NCBI GenBank assembly: GCA_934700375.1 | Contig: CAKUXT010000032.1 | Coordinates: 1-13,971, forward strand | Reading direction: 5' to 3' | Source of the DNA: an uncultured Bacilli bacterium | GTDB taxonomy: Bacteria; Bacillota_I; Bacilli_A; RFN20; CAG-288 | Length of the DNA stretch: 13,971 bases | Part shown: positions 1-7,207 of the stretch, piece by piece | Layout of the letters: every line of letters begins with the position of its first letter | Position numbering within the stretch: the stretch's first letter is position 1 | Translations under genes and position numbers: made by a program | The notes under the pieces: model-generated | The model's input: only the letters and a program-made list of their open reading frames with translations | Told to the model about the DNA's origin: nothing | Database searches by the model: none

Positions 1-1
1 T

Positions 2-3000
2 GAACCCGATGGATTATTCTGTGAAAAAATCTTCGGCCCTGCCAAGGACTATGAATGTCATTGCGGCCGTTATAAGAAGTCTTCTTTTGCCGGTAAGGTC
101 TGCGAAAAGTGTCACGTCGAAGTGACACTTAAGGCAGTCCGTCGTGAGCGTATGGGTTACATCAACCTTGCTTTCCCTTGCACTCACATCTGGTTTGTCA
201 AAGGCGCACCCAGCAAGATGGGTCTTGTCTTAGGCATTCCTCCGAAGCAGTTGGAAGAAGTCGTCTACTTTGTTTCCCACATTGTTACAAACCCTGGTAT
301 CTCCAAGATTTTGAAGTATCGTCAGGTTTTGGACGAAAGAACAGCCCGTGAGACTTTCCCGACTGTCATCAACGAAGAAATTCTTGGTCAGCGCGTCGAT
401 GAAGGAACTCCTGACTATGCAAAGGGCGAAGATCTCGCTAAGAGAATCGCTTCCAGAAGCCAGGCTTTCGACTTCATCTCCGTCAGCCGTTATATCAAGA
501 AGTACTTAGGCTGTGAATTCGGCATCGGTGCCGAAGCCGCTCAGAAGCTCCTTCGTGAAATCGATCTCGATAAGGAAATCGCCATTGTTTCCGATGAACT
601 CAAGCAGTCCACCGGTGATACAAACCAGAAGAGAATCAAGGCCATCAAACGTCTTGAGGTTCTCAAGTCTTTCAAGGATTCCGGTATCCGTCCTGAATGG
701 ATGGTCTTGACAGTCATCCCTGTCATTCCTCCGGAAATCCGTCCTATGATGCAGCTTGACGGCGGCAGATATGCCACTTCCGATCTCAACGATCTCTATC
801 GTCAGGTCATCATCAAGAACAACCGTCTGAAACGCGAAATCGAAGAGCATGCACCTTCTGTCATTTTGCTCAACGAAAAGCGTATGCTTCAGGAAGCTGT
901 CGATGCTTTGATCGATAACGATAGAAGAAACAAGCCTTCTACCAATATCAACGGCAACGTCTTAAAGTCCCTCTCTTCCTTCTTGAAGGGAAAACAGGGC
1001 CGCTTCCGTCAGAACCTTTTAGGTAAGCGTGTCGACTATTCCGGTCGTTCCGTCATCGCTGTCGGTCCGACTCTCAATATGGATGAATGCGGTTTGCCGC
1101 GTGAAATGGCTATTCAGCTCTTCAGACCGTTCATCGCTCATTACTTGATGAACCAGAAGGATTCTCAGATTACATCTCAGAAACAGGCTGATGAATTGAT
1201 TGCCAGAAAGGATCCCCGTGTTTACGATGCAATCGAAGAGATTGCAAAGAATCATCCGGTCCTTCTCAACCGTGCACCTACACTTCACAGACTTGGTATT
1301 CAGGCCTTCAAGCCGATCCTTATCGAAGGTAAGGCTATCCGCTTGCATCCTCTTGTCTGCCCTGGATTCAACGCCGACTTCGACGGTGACCAGATGGCTG
1401 TCCATGTTCCGCTTTCCCGCCAGGCACAGGCTGAAGCCATGTCCTTGATGATTGCAAACAGAAACATCCTTAAGCCTAGTGATGGTATGCCGATCTGCGT
1501 TCCTTCTCAGGATATGATCTATGGTAACTATTATCTTACTTTGGAAGATGATGCTGCTATGGATGAGATGTATGCCAAGTATTACGAAAAACGCAATGAT
1601 ACTGAAATGGCTGAGAAGTTCCGCAGCTACATCAAGTACGAAGGTAAGGTTTTCACCGATCCTGATACTGCAATCCTTGCTTATCAGAATGGTTTGATTA
1701 CCTTAAGAACACGTATCTATGTCCCTGGCAGATCTTTGAAGAAGAGCGAATTCAGCGAAAAGCAGAACAACTCTTACTTATTGACAACTGTCGGTAAGAT
1801 CATCTTCAACAAGATCTTCCCTAATGACTTCCCTTACATCAACTTCCCGCATGTCGGTCTTAAAGACGATGACAAAAAGGCTGCAGAAGAAGCAAATTTC
1901 TTCCACACCTTGGATGAATTCTTTGTCACAGCCAAGGGAGCTTATGATGCTGTAATCGCATCTGGCAAGTTCAAAGAAGGCGATGATTTCGATGCCTTTA
2001 AGGAATACTGCAAGCTTCAGACTCTCCGTGTCCCGATTGATAAGGGCGGAATCAAGACCATGATGGACAAGGTCTTCCACCACTATCATGAAAACGCCGA
2101 GAAGACAGCTGCTATCTTGGATGCCTTCAAGAACCAAGGCTTCGATTATTGTACAAAGTCCGGTCTTACCGTCTCTTTGGACGATATGGAACCTCTTGAA
2201 GGAAGACAGGAACTCTTCGATAAGGCTGATAAGAAAGTCGCTGAAATCGAACAGAGCTACGACCTCGGTTTCTTCACCGATGAAGAACGTCACAACACCA
2301 TCGTTGATATGTGGAACAACTTGAAGAAGAAAGATATGGGCGCCTTGCTTGACAAGCGTATGTCCTCTTCTCCTCGTAACCCGATGTTCATGATGATGCA
2401 GTCCGGTGCTCGTGGTTCCAATGATAACTACATGCAGCTTATCGGTATGAAGGGCTGCCCTCAGAAGGCAAATGGCGAAGCCATTGAAATTCCGATTAAG
2501 TCCTGCTTCTCCGAAGGTTTCTCCGTCTCTGAATACTTCTCCTCTACACATGGTACCCGTAAGAACGGTTCCGATACAGCTTTGAAGACAGCCGACTCTG
2601 GTTACTTGACCAGAAGACTTGTCGACGTCTCTCATAACGTTGTCATCCGTGAATATGATTGCGGTTGCGATCACGGCCTAGTCATCACTGAGCTTCTCAA
2701 TGAAAGCGGCAAGGTCATCGCTTCCTTATACGAACGTCTTGTCGGCAGATTCCCGATGCACGATATCTTTGATCCGAGCACTGGAAACCTCATTGCCAGC
2801 AAAGACTGCTGCATCGATGAATCCATCGCCAGCAATATTGTCAAAGCCGGATTCAAGTCTGTTGAAATCCGTTCCGTCCTCACTTGTGAATCCGAAGATG
2901 GTATCTGCGTCAAGTGCTATGGCCGTAACCTTGCTACCGGTAAGGTCGCCGAAATCGGTGATACTGTCGGTATCATGGCTGCTCAGTCCATCGGTGAACC

Positions 3001-3841
3001 TGGTACACAGCTTACCTTGAAGAACTTCCACACTGGCGGCGTTGCCGGTCAGCAGGATATTACTTCCGGTTTGCCTCGTGTTCAGGAACTTCTTGAAGTC
3101 CGTCATCCGAAGACTAAGGCCCTGGCTACTATCACGCACATCAGAGGTACAGTCACTGATAGAAAAGCTATCGGTTCCAGATACGAATTCACTGTCACCA
3201 ATGAACTCGAAAGCGAAACCTATACTTCTTATCAGGGCGCCGTTCCTTGTGTTGAATTAGGAGCTGTCGTCAAAGCCGGTGATCCTCTTACCAAGGGTCA
3301 TATCGATCCGAAGGAACTTATCGAATGCGCAGATCTTGATACGGTTCGTAAATACATTATCAACCAGGTCAAGTTCGTCTATAAGGACAACGCAAGTATT
3401 GCCATTTCCGATAAGCACCTTGAAATCATTGTCCGTCAGATGACCAATAAGATCTTGATCATCAACGCTGGTGATACAAAGTTCCTCCCTGGCCAGAAGG
3501 TCACGGATGTTCAGTTCACCAAAGAGAATGAGAGCTACATTCTCCATCAGGAAAAACCTGCTGTCGGTAGACCGATTATTCTCGGTATTACCAAGGCAGC
3601 CTTGGAGACTGATTCCTTCCTTTCTGCCGCATCCTTCCAGCAGACAACAACTGTCTTGACCGATGCTGCCATCAAGGGCAAGGAAGACTTCCTTAAGGGC
3701 TTGAAGGAGAACGTCATGGTCGGTAAGCTGATCCCTGCTGGTACAGGTATCAAGCCGATCCTCAGCCTTGACGATGAGGACGATGAATCTTCTGATGATT
3801 TTGTCCGTAAGGAACTCATCAACGACGATCCGATTCTCTAA
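2..3841 (+). CDS. rpoC: DNA-directed RNA polymerase subunit beta' (5'-truncated by the window)
   Basis: This is the catalytic clamp subunit of RNA polymerase. The frame is open from base 2, before any start codon; by comparison with Bacillus RpoC about 43 N-terminal residues lie outside the window. Visible-part landmarks: the N-terminal zinc site (Cys 19, 21, 34, 37); the RNAP signature KGKQGRFRQNLLGKRVDYSGRS; the catalytic Mg2+ loop NADFDGDQM (Asp 459, 461, 463, near base 1376); the bridge helix (2549-2620); the second zinc site, with CDCGCDHG followed by a C-x6-C-x2-C group; and the trigger loop at 3008-3040. About 1279 residues are visible, longer than the ~1199 of Bacillus, with extra sequence after the first zinc domain and after the catalytic loop. 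The C-terminus is acidic. Several bridge-helix and trigger-loop residues depart from consensus (see findings). rpoB presumably lies just upstream, outside the window. Confidence 0.98.
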   Translation, partial: EPDGLFCEKIFGPAKDYECHCGRYKKSSFAGKVCEKCHVEVTLKAVRRERMGYINLAFPCTHIWFVKGAPSKMGLVLGIPPKQLEEVVYFVSHIVTNPGISKILKYRQVLDERTARETFPTVINEEILGQRVDEGTPDYAKGEDLAKRIASRSQAFDFISVSRYIKKYLGCEFGIGAEAAQKLLREIDLDKEIAIVSDELKQSTGDTNQKRIKAIKRLEVLKSFKDSGIRPEWMVLTVIPVIPPEIRPMMQLDGGRYATSDLNDLYRQVIIKNNRLKREIEEHAPSVILLNEKRMLQEAVDALIDNDRRNKPSTNINGNVLKSLSSFLKGKQGRFRQNLLGKRVDYSGRSVIAVGPTLNMDECGLPREMAIQLFRPFIAHYLMNQKDSQITSQKQADELIARKDPRVYDAIEEIAKNHPVLLNRAPTLHRLGIQAFKPILIEGKAIRLHPLVCPGFNADFDGDQMAVHVPLSRQAQAEAMSLMIANRNILKPSDGMPICVPSQDMIYGNYYLTLEDDAAMDEMYAKYYEKRNDTEMAEKFRSYIKYEGKVFTDPDTAILAYQNGLITLRTRIYVPGRSLKKSEFSEKQNNSYLLTTVGKIIFNKIFPNDFPYINFPHVGLKDDDKKAAEEANFFHTLDEFFVTAKGAYDAVIASGKFKEGDDFDAFKEYCKLQTLRVPIDKGGIKTMMDKVFHHYHENAEKTAAILDAFKNQGFDYCTKSGLTVSLDDMEPLEGRQELFDKADKKVAEIEQSYDLGFFTDEERHNTIVDMWNNLKKKDMGALLDKRMSSSPRNPMFMMMQSGARGSNDNYMQLIGMKGCPQKANGEAIEIPIKSCFSEGFSVSEYFSSTHGTRKNGSDTALKTADSGYLTRRLVDVSHNVVIREYDCGCDHGLVITELLNESGKVIASLYERLVGRFPMHDIFDPSTGNLIASKDCCIDESIASNIVKAGFKSVEIRSVLTCESEDGICVKCYGRNLATGKVAEIGDTVGIMAAQSIGEPGTQLTLKNFHTGGVAGQQDITSGLPRVQELLEVRHPKTKALATITHIRGTVTDRKAIGSRYEFTVTNELESETYTSYQGAVPCVELGAVVKAGDPLTKGHIDPKELIECADLDTVRKYIINQVKFVYKDNASIAISDKHLEIIVRQMTNKILIINAGDTKFLPGQKVTDVQFTKENESYILHQEKPAVGRPIILGITKAALETDSFLSAASFQQTTTVLTDAAIKGKEDFLKGLKENVMVGKLIPAGTGIKPILSLDDEDDESSDDFVRKELINDDPIL

Positions 3842-3850
3842 TTGATTCAT

Positions 3851-3886
3851 ACATAATGCTGCTTGAAAAAGCAGCATTATGTTTCT
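3851..3886 (+). terminator. rpoC-end hairpin / intrinsic terminator
   Basis: A perfect 12-bp stem (3851-3862 with 3871-3882) around an 8-base loop starts 9 bases after the rpoC stop. It is followed by only a short T-rich tail (GTTTCT) that runs into tRNA-Gly. The weak tail suggests partial termination, or an RNA-processing or stability hairpin, so tRNA-Gly may be co-transcribed with rpoC. No separate tRNA promoter is visible in the gap. Confidence 0.7.
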
Positions 3887-3960
3887 GCGGCCGTAGTTCA
3901 ATGGTAGAACGATAGCTTCCCAAGCTGTATACACGGGTCCGATTCCCGCCGGTCGCTCCA
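3887..3960 (+). tRNA. tRNA-Gly(CCC)
   Basis: A full cloverleaf of 74 bases with encoded CCA. The 7-bp acceptor stem is GCGGCCG/CGGTCGC with one G-U pair. The D-arm is GTTC/GAAC and the anticodon loop TTCCCAA gives anticodon CCC. From memory it is close to E. coli glyU. The T-loop reads TCCGATT, so position 55 is C instead of the near-universal T (pseudouridine). The outermost T-stem pair (49-65) is an A/C mismatch. The gene lies directly behind the rpoC hairpin. Confidence 0.95.
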
Positions 3961-3973
3961 TATAGAATGGATA

Positions 3974-4011
3974 GGTTTAATACGAAAACAAGTATTAAGC
4001 CTTTTATTTTT
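3974..4011 (+). terminator. Intrinsic terminator after tRNA-Gly
   Basis: A 10-bp stem (3974-3983 with 3992-4001, one G-U pair) has an 8-base A-rich loop. The tail TTTTATTTTT at 4002-4011 is a good intrinsic terminator. It ends the rpoC/tRNA-Gly transcription unit and insulates the XRE-Fic gene. Confidence 0.8.
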
Positions 4012-4017
4012 GAATAA

Positions 4018-4038
4018 ATATAGATTTAAAATCTATAT
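4018..4038. promoter_or_regulatory. Operator 1: palindrome upstream of the XRE-RhuM-Fic gene
   Basis: A 21-base odd-centred palindrome with core TAGATTTAAAATCTA at 4021-4035. The same 15-base core recurs at 4055-4069, with centres 34 bases apart. This copy covers the expected -35 region of the TATAAT at 4044-4049. The likely ligand is the XRE domain of the downstream protein (inference). Confidence 0.7.
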
Positions 4039-4043
4039 TATTA

Positions 4044-4049
4044 TATAAT
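4044..4049 (+). promoter_or_regulatory. -10 box of the XRE-RhuM-Fic promoter
   Basis: A perfect TATAAT sits 38 bases before the start codon, exactly between the two palindromes. The -35 position at 17-base spacing (4021-4026) is TAGATT, a poor match lying inside operator 1. Repressor bound at either palindrome would block RNA polymerase. Confidence 0.6.
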
Positions 4050-4054
4050 TATTT

Positions 4055-4069
4055 TAGATTTAAAATCTA
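4055..4069. promoter_or_regulatory. Operator 2: second copy of TAGATTTAAAATCTA
   Basis: An exact copy of the operator 1 core, covering the predicted transcription start, about 7 bases after the -10 box. It lies 5 bases before the GGAGGA ribosome-binding site at 4075-4080. Confidence 0.7.
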
Positions 4070-4086
4070 ATGATGGAGGAAATGTT

Positions 4087-5268
4087 ATGTCAAAGCTTGG
4101 CGAAACAGTTAAAAGAATTAGAAAAAGTAAAAATATGAGTCAGGAAACTTTTGCTGAGTCTCTTGGATATAAATCCGCTACAACCATTAATAAAATCGAA
4201 TTAGGAATCAATGACATGGGTTATGATGCAATTGTCAGGTTAATTTCTCAATATGATGTAGATGTTAATGATTTATTTGAGTCTAATACTAAATTGGATA
4301 GTAAAATAAAGCCTAATGGTAAGAATGAAATAGTTCTATTTGAAAATCAAGGAGTACGACTTGAAGTCAATGTTAAAGATGATACTGTTTGGTTAAACCA
4401 AGATCAAATATCAAGATTATATGGAAGAGATAGAACGGTTATTTTAAAGCATATAAAAAACGCTTTGGATGAAGAACTAAGAGGTGTAACTTCAACATGT
4501 GCAAAATTTGCACAAGTTCAAATTGAGGGAGATAGAAAAGTAAAAAGAGAGATTGAATATTACAATTTAGATGTAATTATTTCTGTTGGATATCGTGTAA
4601 AATCTTCACAAGGTATAGCCTTTAGACGTTGGGCAAATAATGTTTTAAAATCTTTCATGTTAAAAGGATATGCAATAAATAAGCAGCGTTTAGAATATTT
4701 AGAAAAAACAGTTAAATTAATAGATATTGCTTCAAGAAATGTAGAAGAACTTACAAATGATAAGGCTAAGGATGTTTTGCTTGTTATAAATTATTTTTCA
4801 AAAGGACTTGACCTATTAGATGATTATGACCACCAATGTTTACCTAAAATAAGTGGTAAGAAGGATGATAGAATAGTTACTTATGAAGATTGTATGCAAG
4901 TTATTAATAAGTTAAAATTTAATGAAAGAGGAGATTTATTTGCTCAAGAAAGAAATAGTGATTTTAAATCTATTATAGGTAATATTTATCAATCATTTGA
5001 TGGAGAGGATGTTTATCCAAGTGTTGAATTAAAGGCAGCAAATTTACTGTATTTTACAATCAAGGATCATGCTTTTATTGATGGAAATAAAAGAATAGCA
5101 GCTTCAATATTTTTATATTTCATGAATTTTTATGGCTTACTATATAGAGATGGAAAAACATGTATATCAAATAATACACTAGCAGCATTAACTCTATTAA
5201 TTGCTGAATCAAAGGCAGATGAAAAGGATCTTATAATTGATGTTGTGATGAATATCGTTTTTGGATAG
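4087..5268 (+). CDS. XRE helix-turn-helix / RhuM / Fic-Doc fusion protein
   Basis: A 393-residue protein with three recognisable parts. Residues 4-66 are an XRE (Cro/CI-type) DNA-binding domain. Residues ~80-205 resemble the virulence RhuM family, with VWLNQDQISRLYGRDRT and GYRVKSSQGIAFRRWAN. Residues ~265-390 are a Fic/Doc domain with HAFIDGNKR at 328-336. Canonical Fic enzymes transfer AMP with HxFx(D/E)GN(G/K)R. The GNK form is typical of Doc, the phage P1 death-on-curing toxin that phosphorylates EF-Tu, so the activity could be either. I see no clear (S/T)xxxE(G/N) inhibitory helix and no neighbouring antitoxin gene. The start is fixed by GGAGGA six bases upstream. The coding sequence is far richer in AAA, TTA and ATA codons than rpoC, suggesting acquisition by transfer. 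Twin operators imply autorepression by the XRE part. No essential Fic residue appears lost. Confidence 0.88.
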   Translation: MSKLGETVKRIRKSKNMSQETFAESLGYKSATTINKIELGINDMGYDAIVRLISQYDVDVNDLFESNTKLDSKIKPNGKNEIVLFENQGVRLEVNVKDDTVWLNQDQISRLYGRDRTVILKHIKNALDEELRGVTSTCAKFAQVQIEGDRKVKREIEYYNLDVIISVGYRVKSSQGIAFRRWANNVLKSFMLKGYAINKQRLEYLEKTVKLIDIASRNVEELTNDKAKDVLLVINYFSKGLDLLDDYDHQCLPKISGKKDDRIVTYEDCMQVINKLKFNERGDLFAQERNSDFKSIIGNIYQSFDGEDVYPSVELKAANLLYFTIKDHAFIDGNKRIAASIFLYFMNFYGLLYRDGKTCISNNTLAALTLLIAESKADEKDLIIDVVMNIVFG

Positions 5269-5331
5269 TTAACAAAGTGTAGCATATTTAAGTAATCCAA
5301 GAAAATGTGATGTTAGTAAATTAGAAACATT

Positions 5332-5464
5332 TACCGCACCCCTGACATTGGACTATAAATTGAACTATAGCATAACATTGGGACAGGCATAATGACTCTT
5401 TGCTTGATTGGAGTTAATGCTATGCGCCTTGGTCCAGTGAGAGGGGGCACTACAGGGTGCGGTA
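5332..5464. repeat. 133-bp imperfect palindromic element (MITE-like or structured RNA)
   Basis: The ends are perfect 10-base inverted repeats (TACCGCACCC / GGGTGCGGTA), extending to 12-13 bases with one bulge (CCCCTG / CAGGG). Two further nested pairings lie inside: CATTGGAC (5345-5352) with GTCCAGTG, and ATAGCATAAC with GTTAATGCTAT (one bulge). Together they can fold into one long interrupted hairpin. The composition is more GC-rich than the adjacent Fic gene. No convincing target-site duplication is seen; ACAT occurs near both ends but not at matching distances. It could be a miniature transposable element, an IS remnant or a non-coding RNA. Confidence 0.5.
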
Positions 5465-5552
5465 CATAAAAGCATCGGTTTTTTCTTTGCAAAAATATTA
5501 AGTTGTTTCTTCTGCTTTTTGCTTCTGAAAGGGATTTTAGAACTTGTAATTG
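5465..5552. other. Non-coding spacer before the cofE-like promoter
   Basis: AT-rich DNA with several T-runs (for example 5479-5484). No gene or convincing hairpin is visible. Short reading frames crossing 5331-5700 do not resemble proteins. Confidence 0.4.
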
Positions 5553-5561
5553 TGCTATAAT
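5553..5561 (+). promoter_or_regulatory. Extended -10 promoter of the cofE-like gene
   Basis: TGCTATAAT is a perfect -10 (5556-5561) preceded by the extended -10 TG. The -35 region at 17-base spacing is a poor match, as is usual for extended -10 promoters. The start codon is 66 bases downstream. Confidence 0.6.
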
Positions 5562-5627
5562 AAAACGTACATATTCATTTGTACAGAACATTCAAATAAT
5601 AGGCCTTAAAAGAAGGGAGTTTTCATT

Positions 5628-6820
5628 ATGGCACGTTTTATTGGTACCTCCTCAAGAGGTGTTCGTCTTCCGATTCTCAAAGAGGGAGATGATTTAGCAC
5701 GCTGTGTTGTTGATTCTATTATGTCTGCCGTCGACAACAAAGAACTTGAAGTCAGAGACAGAGACATCATCGCTATCACTGAATCCATCGTCGCAAGATC
5801 ACAGGGAAACTATGCAACAATCGATGACATCGCGTCATCGATCAAATCTAAGATGAACGCAGATCATATCGGCGTTATCTTCCCGATTCTTTCCCGTAAT
5901 CGTTTTCCATTCTTTTAAAGGGTATGGCAAGAGCGGCAAAGAAGATCACTGTCATGCTCTCTTATCCTAGCGATGAAGTCGGAAATGCATTGATTTCTTT
6001 AGATGACCTGGATGCATCTGGCGTCAATCCTTACAGCGATGTTCTCGATATTAAGAAGTATCGTGAATTATTCGGTTACAAGCTTCATGAATTCACTGGT
6101 GTAGACTATGTTAAGCTCTATCAGGAAATCGTTGAAGGAGAAGGCTGTGAATTCGAAGTCATCTTTGCAAATCATGCCGAAGCAATCCTTCCTTATACAA
6201 AGAATGTTATTAATTGCGATATTCATACACGCAAGAGAACCAAACGAATCCTTCTTGAAAAGGGTGCAGAGAACGTTCTTTCCATGGATGATATTCTGAC
6301 TGAACCTATCAATGGATGCGGTTATAATGAGAAATACGGCTTATTAGGAACAAATAAAGCAACTGAAGATACGGTCAAGCTCTTCCCTCGTGAAGCGATG
6401 GATTTATTGAATGAAATTCAGGCTGATATGTTCGTCAAGACCGGAAAACATGTCGAAGTCATGGTTTATGGAGATGGTGCTTTCAAAGATCCTCAGGGAA
6501 AGATCTGGGAACTTGCAGATCCTGTTGTTTCTCCTTTCTTCACTAGCGGATTGAAAGGAACTCCGAATGAACTGAAGCTGAAATACTTGGCTGACAATCA
6601 GTACAAAGGTCTTGAAGGCGATGAACTGAAAGAAGCCATCAAGAAAGAAATCAAAGCCAAGGACAGCAATTTGGTCGGCAAAATGGCATCTGAAGGAACG
6701 ACTCCTAGACAGCTTACTGACTTAATCGGCTCCCTTTCTGACCTTACTTCCGGTTCTGGCGATAAGGGAACGCCTGTTGTCTATATTCAGGGTTACTTTG
6801 ATAACTATACAGCTGAATAA
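5628..6820 (+). pseudogene. CofE-like (coenzyme F420-0:L-glutamate ligase fold) protein, frameshifted
   Basis: Two consecutive reading frames together make one protein. The first (5628-5918) begins MARFIGTSSRGVRLPIL and carries RDRDIIAITESIVARSQGN, typical of the F420-ligase (CofE) fold. The second resumes in the -1 frame with FSILLKGMARAAKKI, then LSYPSDEVGN and TGVDYV, and ends at 6820. The first frame stops at 5916-5918. Continuity is restored by one extra T in the run at 5903-5906, giving about 397 residues, as I recall the usual length of this family in Bacillota. CofE proper adds glutamate to the F420 side chain in archaea and actinobacteria. The Bacillota homologues have no established role that I know. 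The start has an AAGGGAG-type ribosome site. The second frame's own ATG (5924) has AAAGGG only one base away, too close for good initiation. This could be a real disruption or a homopolymer sequencing error. Confidence 0.85.
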
Positions 6821-6849
6821 TTTACTGCTATAAATTCAATGAAAATAAA

Positions 6850-6895
6850 GGGTATATATCATGCTTTGCCTACGATATTATGCCCTTTTGATTTT
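6850..6895 (+). terminator. Intrinsic terminator after the cofE-like gene
   Basis: Stem GGGTATATATC (6850-6860) pairs imperfectly with GATATTATGCCC (6874-6885), followed by the tail TTTTGATTTT. The pairing extends outward (GAAAAT at 6841 with ATTTTC at 6891-6896), so it could also work on the minus strand. Confidence 0.7.
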
Positions 6896-6928
6896 CACAC
6901 TTAAAGTTTTGTTTGCGTAGAATAATTA

Positions 6929-7043
6929 TTGTTTTAACTAAAAATTTAAACATAATGGAAGTGCTATATTGAATTAGCAATCTGCAAATGGAAAAGAGAG
7001 ATTGCTATACCAAATTCAATGCGGGAACTATTGTTTCCGCATT
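6929..7043 (+). other. Possible promoter plus two-hairpin transcript upstream of tRNA-Met
   Basis: TTGTTT (6929-6934), a 16-base gap and CATAAT (6951-6956) form a plausible promoter. Just after the predicted start lies a 16-bp stem, 6968-6983 with 6999-7006 plus 7013-7020, interrupted by a 6-base bulge. It is followed by an 11-bp stem, 7018-7028 with 7033-7043 (one G-U, TATT loop). The two stems share bases 7018-7020. No coding sequence is convincing here. It may be a small structured RNA or an attenuator-like leader; the function is unknown. Confidence 0.35.
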
Positions 7044-7082
7044 TGCTTCTATTGCAAGCCGGTGAAAAAGTTAAAAATCTTC

Positions 7083-7111
7083 TTGCAAAACTTGCTGTAT
7101 ACCAGTATAAT
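7083..7111 (+). promoter_or_regulatory. Promoter of the tRNA-Met/tRNA-Ile2 unit
   Basis: TTGCAA (7083-7088), a 17-base spacer and TATAAT (7106-7111) form a strong sigma-A type promoter. The first tRNA begins 16 bases after the -10 box. Confidence 0.75.
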
Positions 7112-7126
7112 AATTTTTGCCTATTT

Positions 7127-7202
7127 GGCTGCGTAGCTCAGTTGGTAGAGCGGTCGGTTCATACCCGATATGTCGAGAGTTCGACCCTCCCCGCAGCCAC
7201 CA
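7127..7202 (+). tRNA. tRNA-Met(CAT), elongator
   Basis: A complete 76-base cloverleaf with encoded CCA. The acceptor stem GGCTGCG/CGCAGCC is perfect. The anticodon loop is TTCATAC, as in Bacillus elongator Met. A paired G1-C72 and the absence of three G-C pairs in the anticodon stem exclude the initiator. The T-loop is the normal TTCGACC. The T-stem has one A/C mismatch (50-64). Confidence 0.93.
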
Positions 7203-7207
7203 TATAG

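Noticed and set aside
1778..2674. A long antisense reading frame (298 codons) inside rpoC on the minus strand.
   Set aside because: It mirrors the codon bias of a highly conserved gene, shows no recognisable protein features and has no ribosome site. It is a shadow frame, as are the other antisense frames in rpoC.
3887..5464. tRNA-Gly as an integration (att) site for the adjacent AT-rich gene.
   Set aside because: No copy of the tRNA 3' end is present on the far side of the patch, and no integrase lies in the window.
5332..5480. A T-box or other known riboswitch, because of the GGGTGCGGTAC near 5455.
   Set aside because: The T-box core (TGGTACC-type) is not matched, no specifier arm is visible, and the downstream T-run lacks a paired terminator hairpin.
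5901..5922. Programmed -1 frameshifting in the CofE-like gene.
   Set aside because: There is no proper X XXY YYZ heptamer in the zero frame before the stop and no obvious downstream stimulator hairpin. A missing T is simpler.
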